Shown: one piece after another, positions 40,832 to 51,865 of the stretch | Layout of the letters: every line of letters starts with the position of its first letter | Position numbering within the stretch: the stretch's first letter is position 1 | Assembly (NCBI GenBank): GCA_022495995.1 | Contig: JAFEMH010000168.1 | Location: 248,001 to 312,000, forward strand | Origin: Adenophora triphylla var. japonica | Taxonomy: Eukaryota; Streptophyta; Magnoliopsida; Asterales; Campanulaceae | Direction of reading: 5' to 3' | DNA: 64,000 nt | Made by a program: the position numbers and the translations under genes | Notes under the pieces: generated by a model | The model's database searches: none | Seen by the model: the letters and a program-made list of their open reading frames with translations, nothing else | Told to the model about the DNA's origin: nothing

Positions 40832-41644
40832 CAATACTCTATTTGATTCATATATTGTTATTATTTGATGAAATTTTGAAGTTTTAATTTTTTTATATGT
40901 TAAGCGAAAGAAACACGGAGATGATCAGGCTGATGCAGCTGTTGTGTTTATGGCTACGCATACTGCGGAGGCTCCTGATGGCTCAGGGCTACAATGGGTT
41001 AACCCTTATTACCAGAGCCTTTATGTAAGTGTTAATAGTATTTTCTATTAGTAAATTATAAATTATTTAGTTAAAGAAATATTATTTTCTACCATAGTGT
41101 ATAATGTTTTTTTTCCCCAGGAAGAGTATGATAGGCGTGCTTGTGACGAGGCTATTGAAGAAGGAAGTATGGAGCCTGAGAGCACCGAACGGCCCGCCTT
41201 TCGTGAAAAGCTTTGGGCGGCCATTGTCCTCCGAGACAAGCAACCAAAGGGAGATCGCTTGCCTGGATTCGGAGGACATGGTATTGGGTATTTTAACATG
41301 CCATTCCGCAGCCCTACTACGCAGTACTTTTCTTCTTCTTCCTCCTGTGTGGAGAGCCAGATGGAGAGCATGTTGGAGGAACGTCTTCGGGAACGTGAAG
41401 AACTTATGCAAATCCAGTTGGAGCAGCGCATGGAAAGCCAGTTTGAGCAGCACATGCAACAATACATGGCCGCCATGAATTTGCAACCACAGCAACCTAA
41501 TAGCGGTAATGCCTCTGCCTCATCAGTCGGTCAATACCTTAGGCGAAGTGGTGGTAGCGGTAGCGGTAGCGGTAGCGCTCGTGGTCGTGGTCGTTAAACT
41601 TGAATTTTATTTGACATGTAATCAAACAAACTTAAGTAGTTTTA

Positions 41645-41735
41645 AAACCCTCCCCTTTCCCTTTCCCTTTCCCCTTTCCCTTTTCCCCTTTCCCCCTTTC
41701 CCTTTCCCTTTCCCCTTTCCCCTTTCCCCTTTCCT
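41645..41735 (+). repeat. Pyrimidine minisatellite (CCCTTT type)
   Basis: A run of about 90 bp contains only C and T apart from its edges, in units of CCCTTTC or CCCCTTTC. It lies just after the stop of the outer CACTA gene. Reading frames across it are low-complexity artefacts. Confidence 0.9.
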
Positions 41736-41924
41736 AACCAGTTTCGCTTGATTTGGATGATTGTTGTTGGATACTTGTATTTTATTTGATGTTCAAGCGA
41801 AACAGGTTGTTTGTGTTTGTTTGTAATTGTTGGAATTTGTTTAAAACAGGTTGTTTGAACAGCTTACAGCCTTTTACAGGTGGTTTACAAATAAAGCAGA
41901 ATTTTTTTTAAAAAATCTGGACAG

Positions 41925-42344
41925 ATTACCGACGAAAATTTCCGTCGGTAAATTAAAAAAAAATATCAAACCCATTATCGACGGACAGGTCGCCGGTAAT
42001 CTATTGTCATTACCGACGGACCCTAATCCGCCGGTAATGCTATATGATTTTCGAAGGACAATCCGCCGATAAATCTTAAGATTTCCGATAGACATATCCG
42101 TCGGTAATTCTCCGACAATAACTCCGGCGATCGGCCGACGTACTTCCTTGCCGACGGACGGTTTCGACGGGTTTTTTGGGTTTACCGACAGACGGCCCGC
42201 AGGAATTACCGTCGGAATTGGTCCGCCAGTATTACCAACCACTTTTTACCGACAGACGAAATTCGTCGGTAATGACCATTTACCGACGGAAATGGACATT
42301 ACCGACGAATATTTCCGTCGGTAAATGATCAGTTTCTAGTAGTG
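41925..42344. repeat. Right subterminal repeats and end of the outer CACTA
   Basis: More than ten copies of a TTACCGACGGA-like motif appear in both orientations, in pairs such as ACCGACGAAAATTTCCGTCGGT. They end at TTTCTAGTAGTG (42344). Such repeats are binding sites for TNPA-like proteins in characterised CACTA elements. Confidence 0.85.
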
Positions 42345-42479
42345 TAAGTACCAACACCAATCAAACACGTATAATACTTTTAATTGATATAAGAAAAGAT
42401 ATACAAAATTTAAAAATAGTAAAAATCTGCATATTCCTAATTATTATAAGAAAAAAAAGCCCTAACAAAAATATTAAAA

Positions 42480-43560
42480 AATACAACTCAGATATTACTT
42501 GTTTTTTATGCAAAAAGAAAGGTTAAATAGCAAAAAATTGTTATATGATAAAACAGATTCAAGAATTATGCAATTCCTTACAAATAAAAGAAACATAACA
42601 GATATTAGATAAATTAGACCAACTTAATCTACAATCCGACGTAGAGCAATAAGAATCACAAAAAGAGATATCATTAGTAACACAAATAATGAATGTGAAT
42701 GTAATAATGAAATTTGTTTTTATAATAATAAAATAAATGTATTAACTGAATATGATACAATTCTGAAAAAAAATTAAATAAGTAAATGACCTTACAATGA
42801 AAAAGAAATATCTAAAACAATTAACATAGACAATTCAGGAGGAAACAACAGAAAAATCAAGTAAACCAACACAATATGAAGATGTCATTAAATTATTTGA
42901 TATAAAAAGAAAACAAAAAAATGTTTATTCTATAGATCTACAAAACGAAATAAAAGAATTAAAAGCAGAGGTTAAACAATTAGAAAAAAGATATTTGAAT
43001 TAAAAAAAGACCACGTTGAATTAAGAAAAGAATTCACCTTAGGAAAAATTAAGTTTCAACTATATACAAGTGATAATTCAACTGAAAAAGAAGATAACAA
43101 TGATAACGACTTCATGAACGAAGCTTTAAATACGATAACAAAAGTCATATTTCTAAAGAGGTATGTTTATATCGATATGAAAATCAAATATTTTGAATTT
43201 AGTGTAAATGCCATATTAGAAAATTGCCATGTTAGACTCATGAGCATATATGAATTAAGTTGAAGAAGGATTAATACCATCAAAATATTTTTAAAATACC
43301 AAGCAAATTTTATCAACAATCAATTCTACAAAAGTTAAAGTTAAATATAAAATCTCAAACGTTTATATATGTAATAATAACATTTGCTTCAAAACAAGTT
43401 TAATGTTAATTAAGAGATTAAATGCTAAAATTATTTTAGAAAATCCATTCTTACAAATGTTATTTCCCTTCTATATCTGAAAAAGGAGTTGAAACGAAAA
43501 TATTAGTATAACAAATTCTATTCAAATTTTTTATATCCTTTTTTTAAACATGATGTTAAT
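42480..43560 (+). pseudogene. Coat-protein zinc knuckle and protease region, degraded
   Basis: Near 42500-42550 a short stretch keeps the CxxC and final Cys spacing of a CCHC knuckle (TCFLCKKKG, then IAKNC), but an in-frame stop replaces the His region. Lysine-rich fragments follow. At 43140-43265 the fragment YVYIDMKIKYFEFSVNAILE suggests the start of the aspartic protease, with the catalytic DTG box not recognisable. Confidence 0.45.
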
Positions 43561-43617
43561 TCTTTTCAATTATATAACATATCAAAAATTAATTTCCTGC
43601 AAAAGCAAATCATTTTC

Positions 43618-44290
43618 TTGAAAGAAGATGTCCAAATAAAAAGGATTAAAGAAAGGTTAGATACGAAAAAAATATATAATAAAATAGAAGAAATAAAAAA
43701 TAAGTTTGAAAAAGATTTATGTTCGAACCTCCCAACTGGATTATGGGACCGGAAAAAACATGTAGTAACATTACCATATGAAAAAGATTTTAATGAAAAA
43801 TTAATTCCGACAAAAGCACGTCCATTACAAATGAACCAAGAACAATTAAAGTATTGCAAAAAAGAAATTAAAGATCTGCTAAACAAAAAATTAATTAGGA
43901 AAAGTAAGTCACCATGGTCGTGCCTTGCTTTTTATATAAATAAAAATGCTGAAATTGAAAGAGGTGCACCTAGACTAGTTATAAATTACGAAACGTTAAA
44001 CACATCCCTACAATGGATAAGATATCCAATCCCTAATAAACAAGACCTTTTGAAAAGATTACAAAGTGCTAAATTATTTTCAAAGTTTGATTTAAAGTCT
44101 GATTTTGGGCAAATACAAATTGCAGAAAAAGACAGGTACAAAAACAACTTTTACTGTCCTTTTTGGACAATATAAATGGAATATAATGTCGCTTGTATTA
44201 AAAAAATGCACTAAGTGAGTTTCAAAACATTATAAACGAAATATTCAATACATACACTTTCATTATAGTTTATAGATGATCGTTGTATTA
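43618..44290 (+). pseudogene. Reverse transcriptase of the pararetrovirus-like sequence
   Basis: The open segment 43618-44175 shows the front half of RT: KARPLQMNQEQLKYCKKEIK, LIRKSKSPWSCLAFYINKNA, APRLVINYETLN and KLFSKFDLKSDFGQIQIAEK. The frame is then lost. The region of the YxDD catalytic box (about 44255-44285) is damaged by frame changes and a stop. The enzyme is not functional. Confidence 0.8.
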
Positions 44291-44429
44291 GTCTTATCAA
44301 AGACAAAAAATGAAATTGTAACAAACTAAAGTAAGATTTTTAGGTTATGGAATTACTAATAGTACAATCATACCAATTCAACGATCAATTGATTTTGATG
44401 ATAAATTTCCCGATAAAATAAAATATAGA

Positions 44430-44744
44430 AACCAGTAATAAAGATTTTTAAAATCTTTAAATTATGTGGCAGAATTTTTTCCTAATCTAAGAAAAATTTG
44501 TAAACCATTTTTTGATATGTTAAAGAAAAACCCCCTCAATTGGACAATTGAACATACAAAAATAGTACTACTTATAAAGAAAAATATTAAAGCTATTCCG
44601 TGTTTGGTCCTATGTGACCAACACGCCCCAAAAATCCTTGAAACAGATGCCTCCGAGATAGGACATGGTGGAATCCTCAAACTAACTATTAAAGGCCAAG
44701 ATCTAATAATAAGATACCATTTAGAAATTTGGAACACAGCTTAA
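44430..44744 (+). pseudogene. RT thumb and RNase H fragment of the pararetrovirus-like sequence
   Basis: The segment begins with AEFFPNLRKICKPFFDMLKK and holds ILETDASEIGHGGILKLTI, which carries the first RNase H aspartate in its usual context. It ends in a stop soon after. Later RNase H pieces (IFDFEIIHILGNENSISDFL, about 44930-44990) lie in another frame. Confidence 0.7.
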
Positions 44745-44999
44745 AAAAATAATTCAACAATTAAAAAAAAATCTCAATTGTTTTATGTATAACTAAATTC
44801 CAAAATAATTTAATAAAATAAAAGTTTACTATCAAAGTCGATTGTTGAGCAGCAACATATGTATTGCGAAAAGATGTAAAGAACTTAGATGATAAACAAA
44901 TATCTGCAAGATAACAAAAACTTTTATCTATTTTTGACTTTGAAATTATTCATATATTAGGTAATGAAAATTCTATTTCTGATTTTCTAATTAGAGAAT

Positions 45000-46375
45000 T
45001 TCTGCAGGGACAATGATCAGGGAAAGGACCCCTACGAATAAGGTGTCTCCTAAGAACAAATCAACAATAGAAACAAAAGAAGAAATAAATGTGAAAACAA
45101 TTACAATGGGAACAATTACACAATCAAATCCTACTCCCTCACAATTTAGACCTGGTTTCAGATCACCCCTGTATATCCCAGATAAAATCTCAAAAATAGA
45201 AAATAGATTTTTCATTCTTTCTCCAACTGGCCTATCTAAACCATTGTCATCTATGACACAGAAGACACACACCTTTAAATAAAGGTAACAATTGGATAAT
45301 TCGGGTTTAATTAACAAAGCCAATCAATACCCAAGACATACCCCTCCATGTAACTATATTTATAAATCAAATGAAGATTATATTTACACTCCTAAACCAG
45401 AATTTTTCAAAATGAACAAAAATTGCCATCTTTATTAATTTTCAAAATTACTTTTACCGGTTAATCACCCATACTTACCCAACAAATTTGGAAAAAGCCA
45501 ACTATTTTATGAAACTATTTTAACGCAAACAAATTCAGTCAAATTTCAATACACGTTTGATAAAAAAAAATCGGTCAAAGATTTGATATTGCAAAATTCT
45601 TATTTTAAAAATATTAATAATATCTGATTGGGGTATGGAATCACACAAACCAAGAGAACTTTTTAGTCAAATAAACTTTGTATCTAAGTTTAATTATTGG
45701 GACTATATTATTGCCTGTACCCGAGCATTTTATAAACAAAATGATTCATTTTCAATGTCCTTTTTCTACTTCAATACACATCTTCCTTACCCTACGCCAT
45801 ATTGTTTTAACAAGTGGTGGAAAACTTATATGGATAAAACCATAGTCCCAACAGATGTAGCATAAGCATTTGAACAATTCAAAATCAATTGTAAATTTTC
45901 AAATCACATTTCTTCATCTCCTTATCACAACAATTTTCAAGTCTTTTAGATTTTTATGACAGAATATCATATGAATAATAAACAATTAGATACAACAATA
46001 TTGTCGACCATTGTAAGGAGGTACAAGATAAAATGGTGGGACAAAACAAACCCTGCAAATTATGAAACAAAAGCAGTTACAGAATATTTTAATACAAACT
46101 CCCAATTTTGCAATGTTGTTACTCTTTAACAAGTATCAAAAAGTGAACAATTTCTTGCAAATAAACAACAATTAATGGTAAAGATATCAAAATGTACTTC
46201 AAAATTAGATATAAAACAAATTCTATTGGAACTTATCAATTGCTCCAGTAGTATCACCTCAGTCCACTTGAAGAAAGAAAATATAATAATAATAATGATG
46301 ATTTCTTTACCCGTGTACGATTATAATAATAAGACAAGAAAAATATGTTATATAATTAATTATGAAAAAAGTTGA
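45000..46375 (+). pseudogene. C-terminal polyprotein remnants
   Basis: Separate frames show YWDYIIACTRAFYKQNDSFS followed by WWKTYMD (45635-45865), RRYKIKWWDKTNPANYETKA (about 46016-46080) and EQFLANKQQLMVKISKCTSK (about 46147-46210). I associate this order with the tail of pararetrovirus-like polyproteins in plant genomes, but give it no function. Stops separate all three. Confidence 0.45.
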
Positions 46376-46435
46376 TAAAATATTTACACGCATAACGATT
46401 TAATAAAAGTCATAAACAACTATTCATTTGGTATA

Positions 46436-46719
46436 CTGCCTCCGTCTCAATAAATAAGTGTTTCACCTTTTTGGATGGACATGCAAATTATGAAAATGGG
46501 AGGAAAAAAAAAATATTGTGAGTGTAATTTGAAAATAGGAGAGAGAATTAGTGGAGGGAATAGTAAATTATAATGGTGTTGTGAGTATTAAAATAATGTA
46601 AGAGAAAGAATGAGTGAAGAAAATAGTAAAGATTCTTTGCCAAAAAAAAAAGATGAAGCTTCTAACGGGACGCCCTTTTAAATAATTAGTGAAGCTTTTA
46701 TTGGGACGGAAGGAAGGAG
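46436..46719. mobile_element. Stowaway-like MITE (284 bp)
   Basis: Ends CTGCCTCCGTCTCAATAAAT and ...TTTATTGGGACGGAAGGAAGGAG are inverted repeats flanked by TA (46434-46435 and 46720-46721). The inside shares the AGGAGAGAGAA-TAGTGGAG block with the MITEs at 46973 and 50080. Confidence 0.85.
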
Positions 46720-46972
46720 TATACTATATCCGTCACATCCGTTACAATATCAATTACACGCCGTTTAGGCCATCTTAATTCAAATTACAGGCTTTCTAAA
46801 ATATAAATAATTTATTATTTTTATATTAATAGAACCCTCATTTTATACTTAAAACAACAATTCAAATATTATTCTCTACTGCATTTTCTCTTTTTTTTTT
46901 TTTTACCTTATTTTTCATAATTACAACACACTCTTCTAACATTTTTCTTAATGTTCATGTAAATAATAAGTA

Positions 46973-47260
46973 CTCCCTCCGTCCTGGCCGAAAAGCCACA
47001 AAACTAGCCATGCACGCAAATTAAGAAATGTGATGTAGGAAAGAGAAAAAGTTTAAATGTTGTGAATATGAAAAATTAAATAGGAGAGAGAATGAGTGAG
47101 AGGAATAGTTAGGAGAGAGAATGTTGTGAGTGTAAAAGTAAAGTAGGAGAGAGAATGAGTGGGTGGAATAGTAATAAAAACTTTTCTTTTTGGGAAAGTG
47201 CCTTTTTAAATGGGACGCCCAAAATGGAAATTTGTGGCTTTTCGGCCGGGACGGAGGGAG
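46973..47260. mobile_element. Stowaway-like MITE (288 bp)
   Basis: The element is flanked by TA (46971-46972 and 47261-47262). Terminal repeats of more than 25 bp start CTCCCTCCGTCCTGGCCGAA, with the complement at the right end. Internal sequence is shared with its two neighbours. Confidence 0.92.
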
Positions 47261-47287
47261 TACGTATTTTGCAGTGAAACGTGAAAA

Positions 47288-47288
<1 letters not shown>

Positions 47289-47366
<78 letters not shown>
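47289..47366. repeat. (TA)39 microsatellite
   Basis: A pure TA run of 78 bp lies between a MITE and the foldback element. Tyr/Ile reading frames through it are artefacts. Confidence 0.97.
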
Positions 47367-47369
<3 letters not shown>

Positions 47370-47669
47370 CTATTATAATGAGAACCACATTTATATGAGA
47401 ACCATACGGTAACCACTAACGATCGTTGGATTAAAAACAGCGTCAATGCTCCATTATTAAAAAAAAAAAAAGATAGAGGGGGTGACATTTTCGTAATTAT
47501 TTCATTTAAAATCTCCTCAAATTTCAAAATAAAATATCTCAATATCTATAAGTCAAAAAAATCGAAAACACTTGATTTTTTTGTTTTGGACGAGACGATT
47601 CAAACTAGATCCCTGAAGATAGGATTTTGAAAAATAATATTGAACAACGTCTAATTTTTAAAACCTTTG

Positions 47670-49160
47670 TGTTGCTAGTGAACACTAGCTGTGTTGTCTT
47701 AGTGAACACTAGCTGTGTTGTATTAGTGAACACTAGATGTGTTGTATTAGTGAACACTAGCTGTATTGTCTTAGTGAACACTAGCTGTAAGTGAACACTA
47801 GCTATGTTGTCTTAGTGAACACTAGCTATGTTAACACTAGCTATGTTGTCTTAGTAAACACTAGTTGTATTGTCTTAGTGAACACTAATTAATTAGTGAA
47901 CACTAGTTGTAAGTGAACACTAGTTGTAAGTGAACACTAGCTATGTTGTCTTAGTGAACACTAATTAATTAGTGAACACTAGGCGTAAGTGAACACTATT
48001 TGTAAGTTAACTAGTTATGTTGTCTTAGTGAACACTAAATTTGTGTTGTCTTAGTGAACACTAGCTATGTTGTCTTAGTGAACACTAGTTGTATTGTCTT
48101 AGTGAACACTAATTAATTAGTGAACACTAGCTGTATTGTTCATTAATTAATTAGTGAACACTAGTTGTATTGTTTTAGTGAACACTTAAAGCTAGTGTTC
48201 ACTAATTAATTAGTGAACACTAGCTGTATTATCTTAGTGAACACTAATTAATTAGTGAACACTAGCAGTAAGTGAACACTAGATGTAAGTGAACACTAGC
48301 TATGTTGTCTTAGTGAACACTAATTAATTAGTGAACACTAGCTGTAAGTGAACACTAGCTGTAAGTTAACTAGTTATGTTGTCTTAGTGAACACTAGCTA
48401 TGTAGTCTTAGTAAACACTAGCTGTGTTGTCTTAGTGAACACTAATTAATTAGTGAACTCTAGCTGTAAGTGAACACTAGCTGTATAGTGAACACTAGCT
48501 ATGTTGTCTTAGTGAACACTAATTAATTAGTGAACACTAGCTGTAAGTGAACACTAGCTGTAAGTTAACTAGTTATGTTGTCTTAGTGAACACTAGCTAT
48601 GTTGTCTTGGTGAACACTAGTTGTATTGTCTTAGTGAACACTAATTAATTAGTGAACTCTAGCTGTAAGTGAACACTAGCTGTAAGTGAACACTAGCTAT
48701 GTTGTCTTAGTAAATACTAATTAATTAGTGAACACTAGCTGTAAGTGAACACTAGCTATAAGTTAACTAGTTATGTTGTCTTAGTGAACACTAGCTATGT
48801 TGTCTTAGTGAACACTAGTTGTATTGTCTTAGTGAACACTAATTAATTAGTGAACTCTAGCTGTAAGTGAACACTAGCTGTAAGTGAACACTAGCTATGT
48901 TGTCTTAGTGAACACTAATTAATTAGTGAACACTAGCTGTAAGTGAACACTAGCTGTAAGTTAACTAGTTATGTTGTCTTAGTGAACACTAGCTATGTTG
49001 TCTTAGTGAACACTAATTAACTAGTTAAGTAATGTACACTAGTTAAGTAATGTACATTAGTTAAGTAATTAACTCGTGCACACTAGTTAAGTAATTAACT
49101 CGTGCACACTAGTTAAGTAATGTACACTAGTTAAGTAATTAACTTGTGCACAATAGTTAA
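47670..49160. repeat. GTGAACACTAG tandem repeats with higher-order structure
   Basis: Roughly 90 copies or variants of AGTGAACACTAG are joined by spacers such as CTATGTTGTCTT, CTGTA and AATTAATTA. Composite units recur: GTAAGTTAACTAGTTATGTT appears near 48001, 48361, 48552, 48769 and 48957. AGTGTTCACTAATTAATTAG begins a perfect 36-bp palindrome at 48190-48225. Confidence 0.9.
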
Positions 49161-49788
49161 TTAAGTAATAAACCACCTGTAGGAACCTTATCTGGAACTC
49201 CTCCATTTTTTTCTGAAGAGCACGTCGCTCTCTAGTAAATACCTCTCGTCTTTTTTTCTGAAGAGCACGTCGCTCACAATGTGGCAACCTGAAAGGAGCT
49301 CACACTAAGAGAAACACCTGTGTAATCATTGATTGACTGTTGTGTTCATTAAATAAATATTTAATTTGTGATTGATTACTGTATTTTTCTTCAAAAATTT
49401 TGTTATAATTCCACTCCGTTATTGCTCTAAACAAACATGTCTATAGGTTCATTGGTGTTGACCAACTCTACTTGCTTGGTGTACGTGGATTTGGTTATGC
49501 TTGTTCACTCCCCATTTATTTTATTCTTTCATTACAAAGTAATACGGAGCAATATCATGATTCAAACTAGTTAATTAGCTAGTGTACATTACTTAACTAG
49601 CTAGTGTACACTAGTTAATTAACTAGTGTACACAAGGACTCGGGTCAAGACCAAGTCAAGGTATTGTCCAAGATAAGTCAGTATAAGTCATATGGCTAGT
49701 GTGCACGAGTTAACTAGCTAGTGTACACTATATACATTACTATTGTACATTACTTAACTAGCTAGTGTACACTAGTTAATTAGCTAGT
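49161..49788. repeat. Inner end of the foldback element
   Basis: The segment includes a 45-bp tandem pair containing TTCTGAAGAGCACGTCGCTC (about 49212 and 49257). AT-rich single-copy sequence follows, then repeats of TTAACTAGCTAGTGTACA (49560-49788). No gene is recognised. The short minus-strand frame across the pair (ERRALQKK repeated) matches nothing I know. Confidence 0.55.
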
Positions 49789-50079
49789 GTTTTAAAAATT
49801 AGACGTTGTTCAATATTATTTTTTCAATATCCTATCTTCAGGGATCTAGTTTGAATCGTCTCGTCAAGACAAAAAAATCAGTGTTTTCGAATTTTTTTTT
49901 CGACTTATAGATATTGAGATATTTTATTTTGAAATTTGAGAGGGATTTAGTTCACAATAATTACGAAAATGCCACCCCCTCTATCTCTTTTTTTAATCTG
50001 GAGCATTGATGTATTTTTTTAATCCAATGACTGTTAATGGTTTTCATGGTTCTCATTTGAATAGCTTCATATATATATA

Positions 50080-50364
50080 CTCCCCCCGTCCCCGAACAAT
50101 GTTCACATACACTGTTTGCACATGTTTTAAGGAGGGAGTATTATATTGAAAGTGTTGTGAGTGTGAAAATAAAATAGGAGAGAGAATGAGTGGAGAGAAT
50201 AGTAAATTATAATGGTGTTGTGAGTATTAAAATAATGTAGGAGAGAGAATGAGTGGAGGGAATAGTAAAGATTCCTTTCCATTTTAGGTAAGTTTTAAAT
50301 GTGTGAAGTAAGTTTTGGGACGCCCAAAAGGGAAAGTGTGAAGATTGTTCTGGGACGGAGGGAG
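50080..50364. mobile_element. Stowaway-like MITE (285 bp)
   Basis: Ends CTCCCCCCGTCCCCGAACAA and ...TTGTTCTGGGACGGAGGGAG are flanked by TA (50078-50079 and 50365-50366). It lies directly beside the foldback element. Confidence 0.9.
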
Positions 50365-50754
50365 TATATATATATATATATAGAGATAGATAGATATATA
50401 TATATTTAAATAAATATATGTATGTATGTATGTATAAAATATTAATGTTTATAGATTTAAAATTATCATTTGCATGACCTCAATTATTATATTTAATACT
50501 AGCTAATTATTTATTAAATATAGAAGGTGAATAAGTTTTTATATATTATTTTTATTTAAATATTATTTTTTATGTGATTTAATTACAATAAATTGAAAAT
50601 AAAATTATTTTCTGTGGTGCCTTTACTCCTCCTCATATTGGCTTCCTTAATTTAATTTGGGGTGGCCATGAATAATTCGGTAATAATGTCGATACGAAAT
50701 TCGCATCGGTACACATGAAACAGCAGAGCAAGCGGACCATGGATTGGAAACAAA
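50365..50754. other. AT-rich intergenic sequence with TA and ATGT runs
   Basis: TATATA/TAGA and (TATG)n runs (50366-50436) are followed by AT-rich sequence. I see no gene or element boundary. Confidence 0.5.
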
Positions 50755-51865
50755 TTTTAGACTTAGTACAATGGGAGGATGAAACTGTGAATGAAATTCA
50801 TTTCAACTAGATTAAACATTGCAATGGAGGTATGAAAGTTGGCTGACTTAATAGGCCGGTTGAAATCTTTCATCCGGGATGAAAGTGATTTTCTGTTTTT
50901 TTTTTTTTATTCAACACGTGTCATCGTTTAATTGGTCCATTGAATTTTTGAAAAATTTTTTTTATCCCAAATCTTTGAGCTGAATTATCACCTAGTAAAT
51001 TAATTTTTTTTTAATTTTTTTTTCACCAAAATTCATCATTTTTTTTCCCTACAAATTGATATAAGTTTCATTTGATTTGGACACAAAAAAAAAACACTTA
51101 GTTTTCAATTTGGGCTGAATTATTACCTAGTAAATTAATTTTTTTTTAATTTTTTTTTTCACCAAAATTCATCATTTTTTTCCCTACAAATTGATATAAG
51201 TTTCATTTGATTTGGACACAAAAAAAAAAACACTTAGTTTTCAATTTGGGCTGAATTATTACCTAGTAAATTAATTTTTTTTTAATTTTTTTTTTCACCA
51301 AAATTCATCATTTTTTTTTCCCTACAAATCGATATAAGTTTCATTTGATTTGGACACAAAAAAAAACACTTAGTTTTCAATTTGGGCTGAATTATTACCT
51401 AGTAAATTATAATTTTTTTTAATTTTATTTTTCACCAAAATTCATCATTTTTTTTTCCCTACAAATTGATATAAGTTTCATTTGATTTGGACACAAAAAA
51501 AAAAAAACACTCATTTCTCAATTATCCTTCTTCATTTTAGCATTTATTTAAAAAAATCATTATATTTTTTTTACCTATAAATTGATGCAATATTTTTTTA
51601 ATTAAGTGTGAAATATTTTTTTTAATTATAAATAATAATAATAATTATTATTATTTTACTAATCATAAAAATAAAGAATATAAATGAAATAAAATAAAAG
51701 TAGTGGGGTATAGAATGATGAGTTGGAGGGAGTTGAAATTTAATTTAAGTTAGTCATTGGAGTTGGGGTAAATGAAATGGATAGATGAAATATTAGGTGG
51801 ATGAGAAAAAGTGTAAAAAGTGTTAGATGAAATGGGGGAGTGGGATAAAACCACTTTGAGTAGTC
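50755..51865. mobile_element. Possible non-autonomous DNA element with internal tandem repeats
   Basis: The edges AGACTTAGTACAATGGGAGG (50757) and ...CCACTTTGAGTAGTCTTAGG (to about 51870) are imperfect inverted repeats. Both sides carry ATGAAA-rich sequence. The middle is the 136-bp tandem array. The element class is unclear and the boundaries are approximate. Confidence 0.4.
50979..51515. repeat. 136-bp tandem repeat, four copies
   Basis: Unit starts (GCTGAATTAT) are at 50979, 51114, 51250 and 51386. Each unit has CACCAAAATTCATCATTTTT and GATATAAGTTTCATTTGATT. Copies 2 to 4 differ mainly in A/T run length, which points to recent amplification. Confidence 0.9.

Larger units (their letters stand above)
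32220..41597 (+). pseudogene. Second gene of the outer CACTA (transposase_24-like), split by the inner CACTA
   Basis: Exon 1 (32220-32473) begins MSGRGGNRSKRGKV and ends at a GTAAGT donor. Further exon pieces lie at about 32624-32770 (DVYDIWYSQFR, out of frame with earlier parts) and 32905-33235 (KKKWQKDGLPPANFSN; GSVHTGGSINFSETW), with stops. The gene resumes beyond the inner element: KKHGDDQADAAVVFMATHTA (about 40909-41023), then EEYDRRACDEAIEEGSMEPE (from 41121). A glutamate- and glutamine-rich coiled-coil-like segment and a Gly/Ser/Arg-rich end stop at 41597. The HTGGS motif and layout fit En/Spm TNPA-like proteins, which bind subterminal repeats in the family. The 3' exon is intact, the middle is not. 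Confidence 0.75.
30145..42344 (+). mobile_element. Outer CACTA (En/Spm-type) transposon, decayed; left end not found
   Basis: The right end is clear: TTTCTAGTAGTG stops at 42344 after a block of subterminal repeats built on TTACCGACGGA. Coding remnants run from 30145: transposase-associated domain, fragment of transposase, DUF4216-like exon and a transposase_24-like gene. The catalytic transposase core is missing. The inner CACTA at 33240-40831 is inserted in it. The start given is the first coding position, because the true left terminus was not identified. Confidence 0.75.
42345..46433 (+). mobile_element. Decayed endogenous caulimovirid-like (pararetrovirus) sequence
   Basis: About 4 kb of very AT-rich sequence contains, in order, a damaged CCHC zinc knuckle, a degraded protease region, RT, RNase H and a long polyprotein tail. 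Composition and RT motifs differ sharply from the gypsy elements in this window and resemble plant pararetroviruses. Many stops and frameshifts are present. It starts directly after the outer CACTA and ends before a MITE. No LTRs are visible. Family is inferred and genus is not assigned. Confidence 0.7.
47367..50068. mobile_element. Foldback element with ~280-bp inverted ends, possibly MULE-type
   Basis: The left arm (47367-47664) and right arm (49789-50068) are inverted copies. Shared blocks include TTAGACGTTGTTCAATATTA, GGGATCTAGTTTGAATCGTC and the GAGAACC ends. TA-rich sequence on both sides hides the target duplication. The inside is almost only tandem repeats plus about 400 bp of other sequence. 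No transposase is visible. MULE is suggested by long TIRs and AT-rich flanks but is not proven. Confidence 0.75.

Noticed and set aside
41509..41751. An 80-codon frame after the outer CACTA gene
   Set aside because: It overlaps the end of that gene in another frame and runs into the CCCTTT minisatellite.
47021..47542. Open frames of Tyr-Ile repeats across 47.2-47.4 kb
   Set aside because: They are translations of a pure (TA)n microsatellite and MITE sequence, not genes.
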